Source: CBDCWQ01 sp965223435 (GTDB taxonomy: Bacteria > Myxococcota > Kuafuiibacteriia > Kuafuiibacteriales > Kuafuiibacteriaceae). From it: DNA of 64,000 bases. This document shows positions 63,783 to 64,000 of this stretch, piece after piece; within the stretch, counting starts at the first letter, position 1; every line of letters begins with the position of its first letter. Below the pieces are notes generated by a model. The model was not told the origin of the DNA, searched no databases, and saw nothing but the letters and a program-made list of their open reading frames with translations. The DNA lies in the NCBI GenBank assembly GCA_965223435.1, contig CBDCWQ010000018.1, forward strand, positions 1 to 64,000. The letters are read 5' to 3'. Made by a program: the position numbers and the translations under genes.

Positions 63783-64000
63783 ACTGACTTGTGCGCTCCG
63801 GTTTAGATCGCGCAAGTGCATGCGCATGAGCACGTTGACGTCACCCGTACACGGCCTTCATGTGCGCGTGCGCCTGCTCGGTTTCAGCACTCATCGCAAC
63901 AACCTACGAAACTTGTCTCCACCAAGGTGGTTTCGAGCGTTGGTCCAAATCTAGGTCGTCTCGCCTGACCGTGTTATCTTTTCTTGGCCATGGGGCTGTC
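63783..64000. other. right-edge intergenic stretch
   Basis: 218 bases after tal-pgi. No gene can be read; an ATG at 63990 could open a gene that continues outside the window, but no ribosome binding site is visible. Confidence 0.35.

Overview
The window looks like chromosome from a moderately GC-rich, Gram-negative predatory or social bacterium of the Myxococcota / former Deltaproteobacteria (possibly the bradymonad side). The basis is the mix of families rather than any single marker: a fused transaldolase-glucose-6-phosphate isomerase, a Hanks kinase with a C-terminal PEGA domain, a Roadblock protein with a DUF8082-like tail, a PilZ/TPR protein, many large secreted lipoproteins (RCC1, VWGS-type propeller, ASH/Ig-like, InlB-type repeats), two PilY1-like proteins and a set of minor pilins. 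No rRNA, tRNA or CRISPR array was found.

Layout. Bases 1-2268 are a gene graveyard: a near-perfect parS site (491-506), an IS481-type transposase remnant, and two decayed open frames that weakly recall ribosomal proteins L15 and L27. A second parS-like site lies inside the 3' end of an Rsm22-family methyltransferase (2269-3432). A lipoprotein follows, then 2.4 kb (4502-6892) without a credible gene, which holds a 31-bp tandem repeat and a family of degenerate dispersed repeats. From 6.9 to 16.5 kb come a hypothetical protein, a secreted alpha-toroid protein, a Ser/Thr kinase coupled to rnhB, a Roadblock protein, uvrA and a PilZ protein.

The pilus theme has two blocks. At 16.8-25.9 kb there are two tandem copies of a module made of a VWA-containing PilY1-like adhesin and a small secreted partner. 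At 37.3-40.4 kb there is a pilV-pilW-pilX-fimT minor pilin operon behind gyrB. All three transcription units have a sigma-54 (-24/-12) type sequence with exact spacing in the leader, which suggests one co-regulated surface apparatus. A PilZ protein with an intact c-di-GMP motif is divergent from the first PilY1 gene.

Between the blocks (26-34 kb) is an accessory zone: a long imperfect hairpin, the C-terminal relic of an AAA-ATPase/nuclease, four secreted or lipoprotein genes of unknown role, REP-like inverted repeats, and a 70-bp tandem repeat before gyrB. From 40 to 64 kb the window holds a PLD-type nuclease, a 2.1-kresidue surface lipoprotein, a 1.2-kresidue lipoprotein, a rhodanese-MoeB fusion, an iron alcohol dehydrogenase, a propeller lipoprotein, glycerate 2-kinase, a Kdo/WaaP-type kinase convergent with a PP2C phosphatase, and the tal-pgi fusion linking the pentose phosphate and glycolytic pathways.
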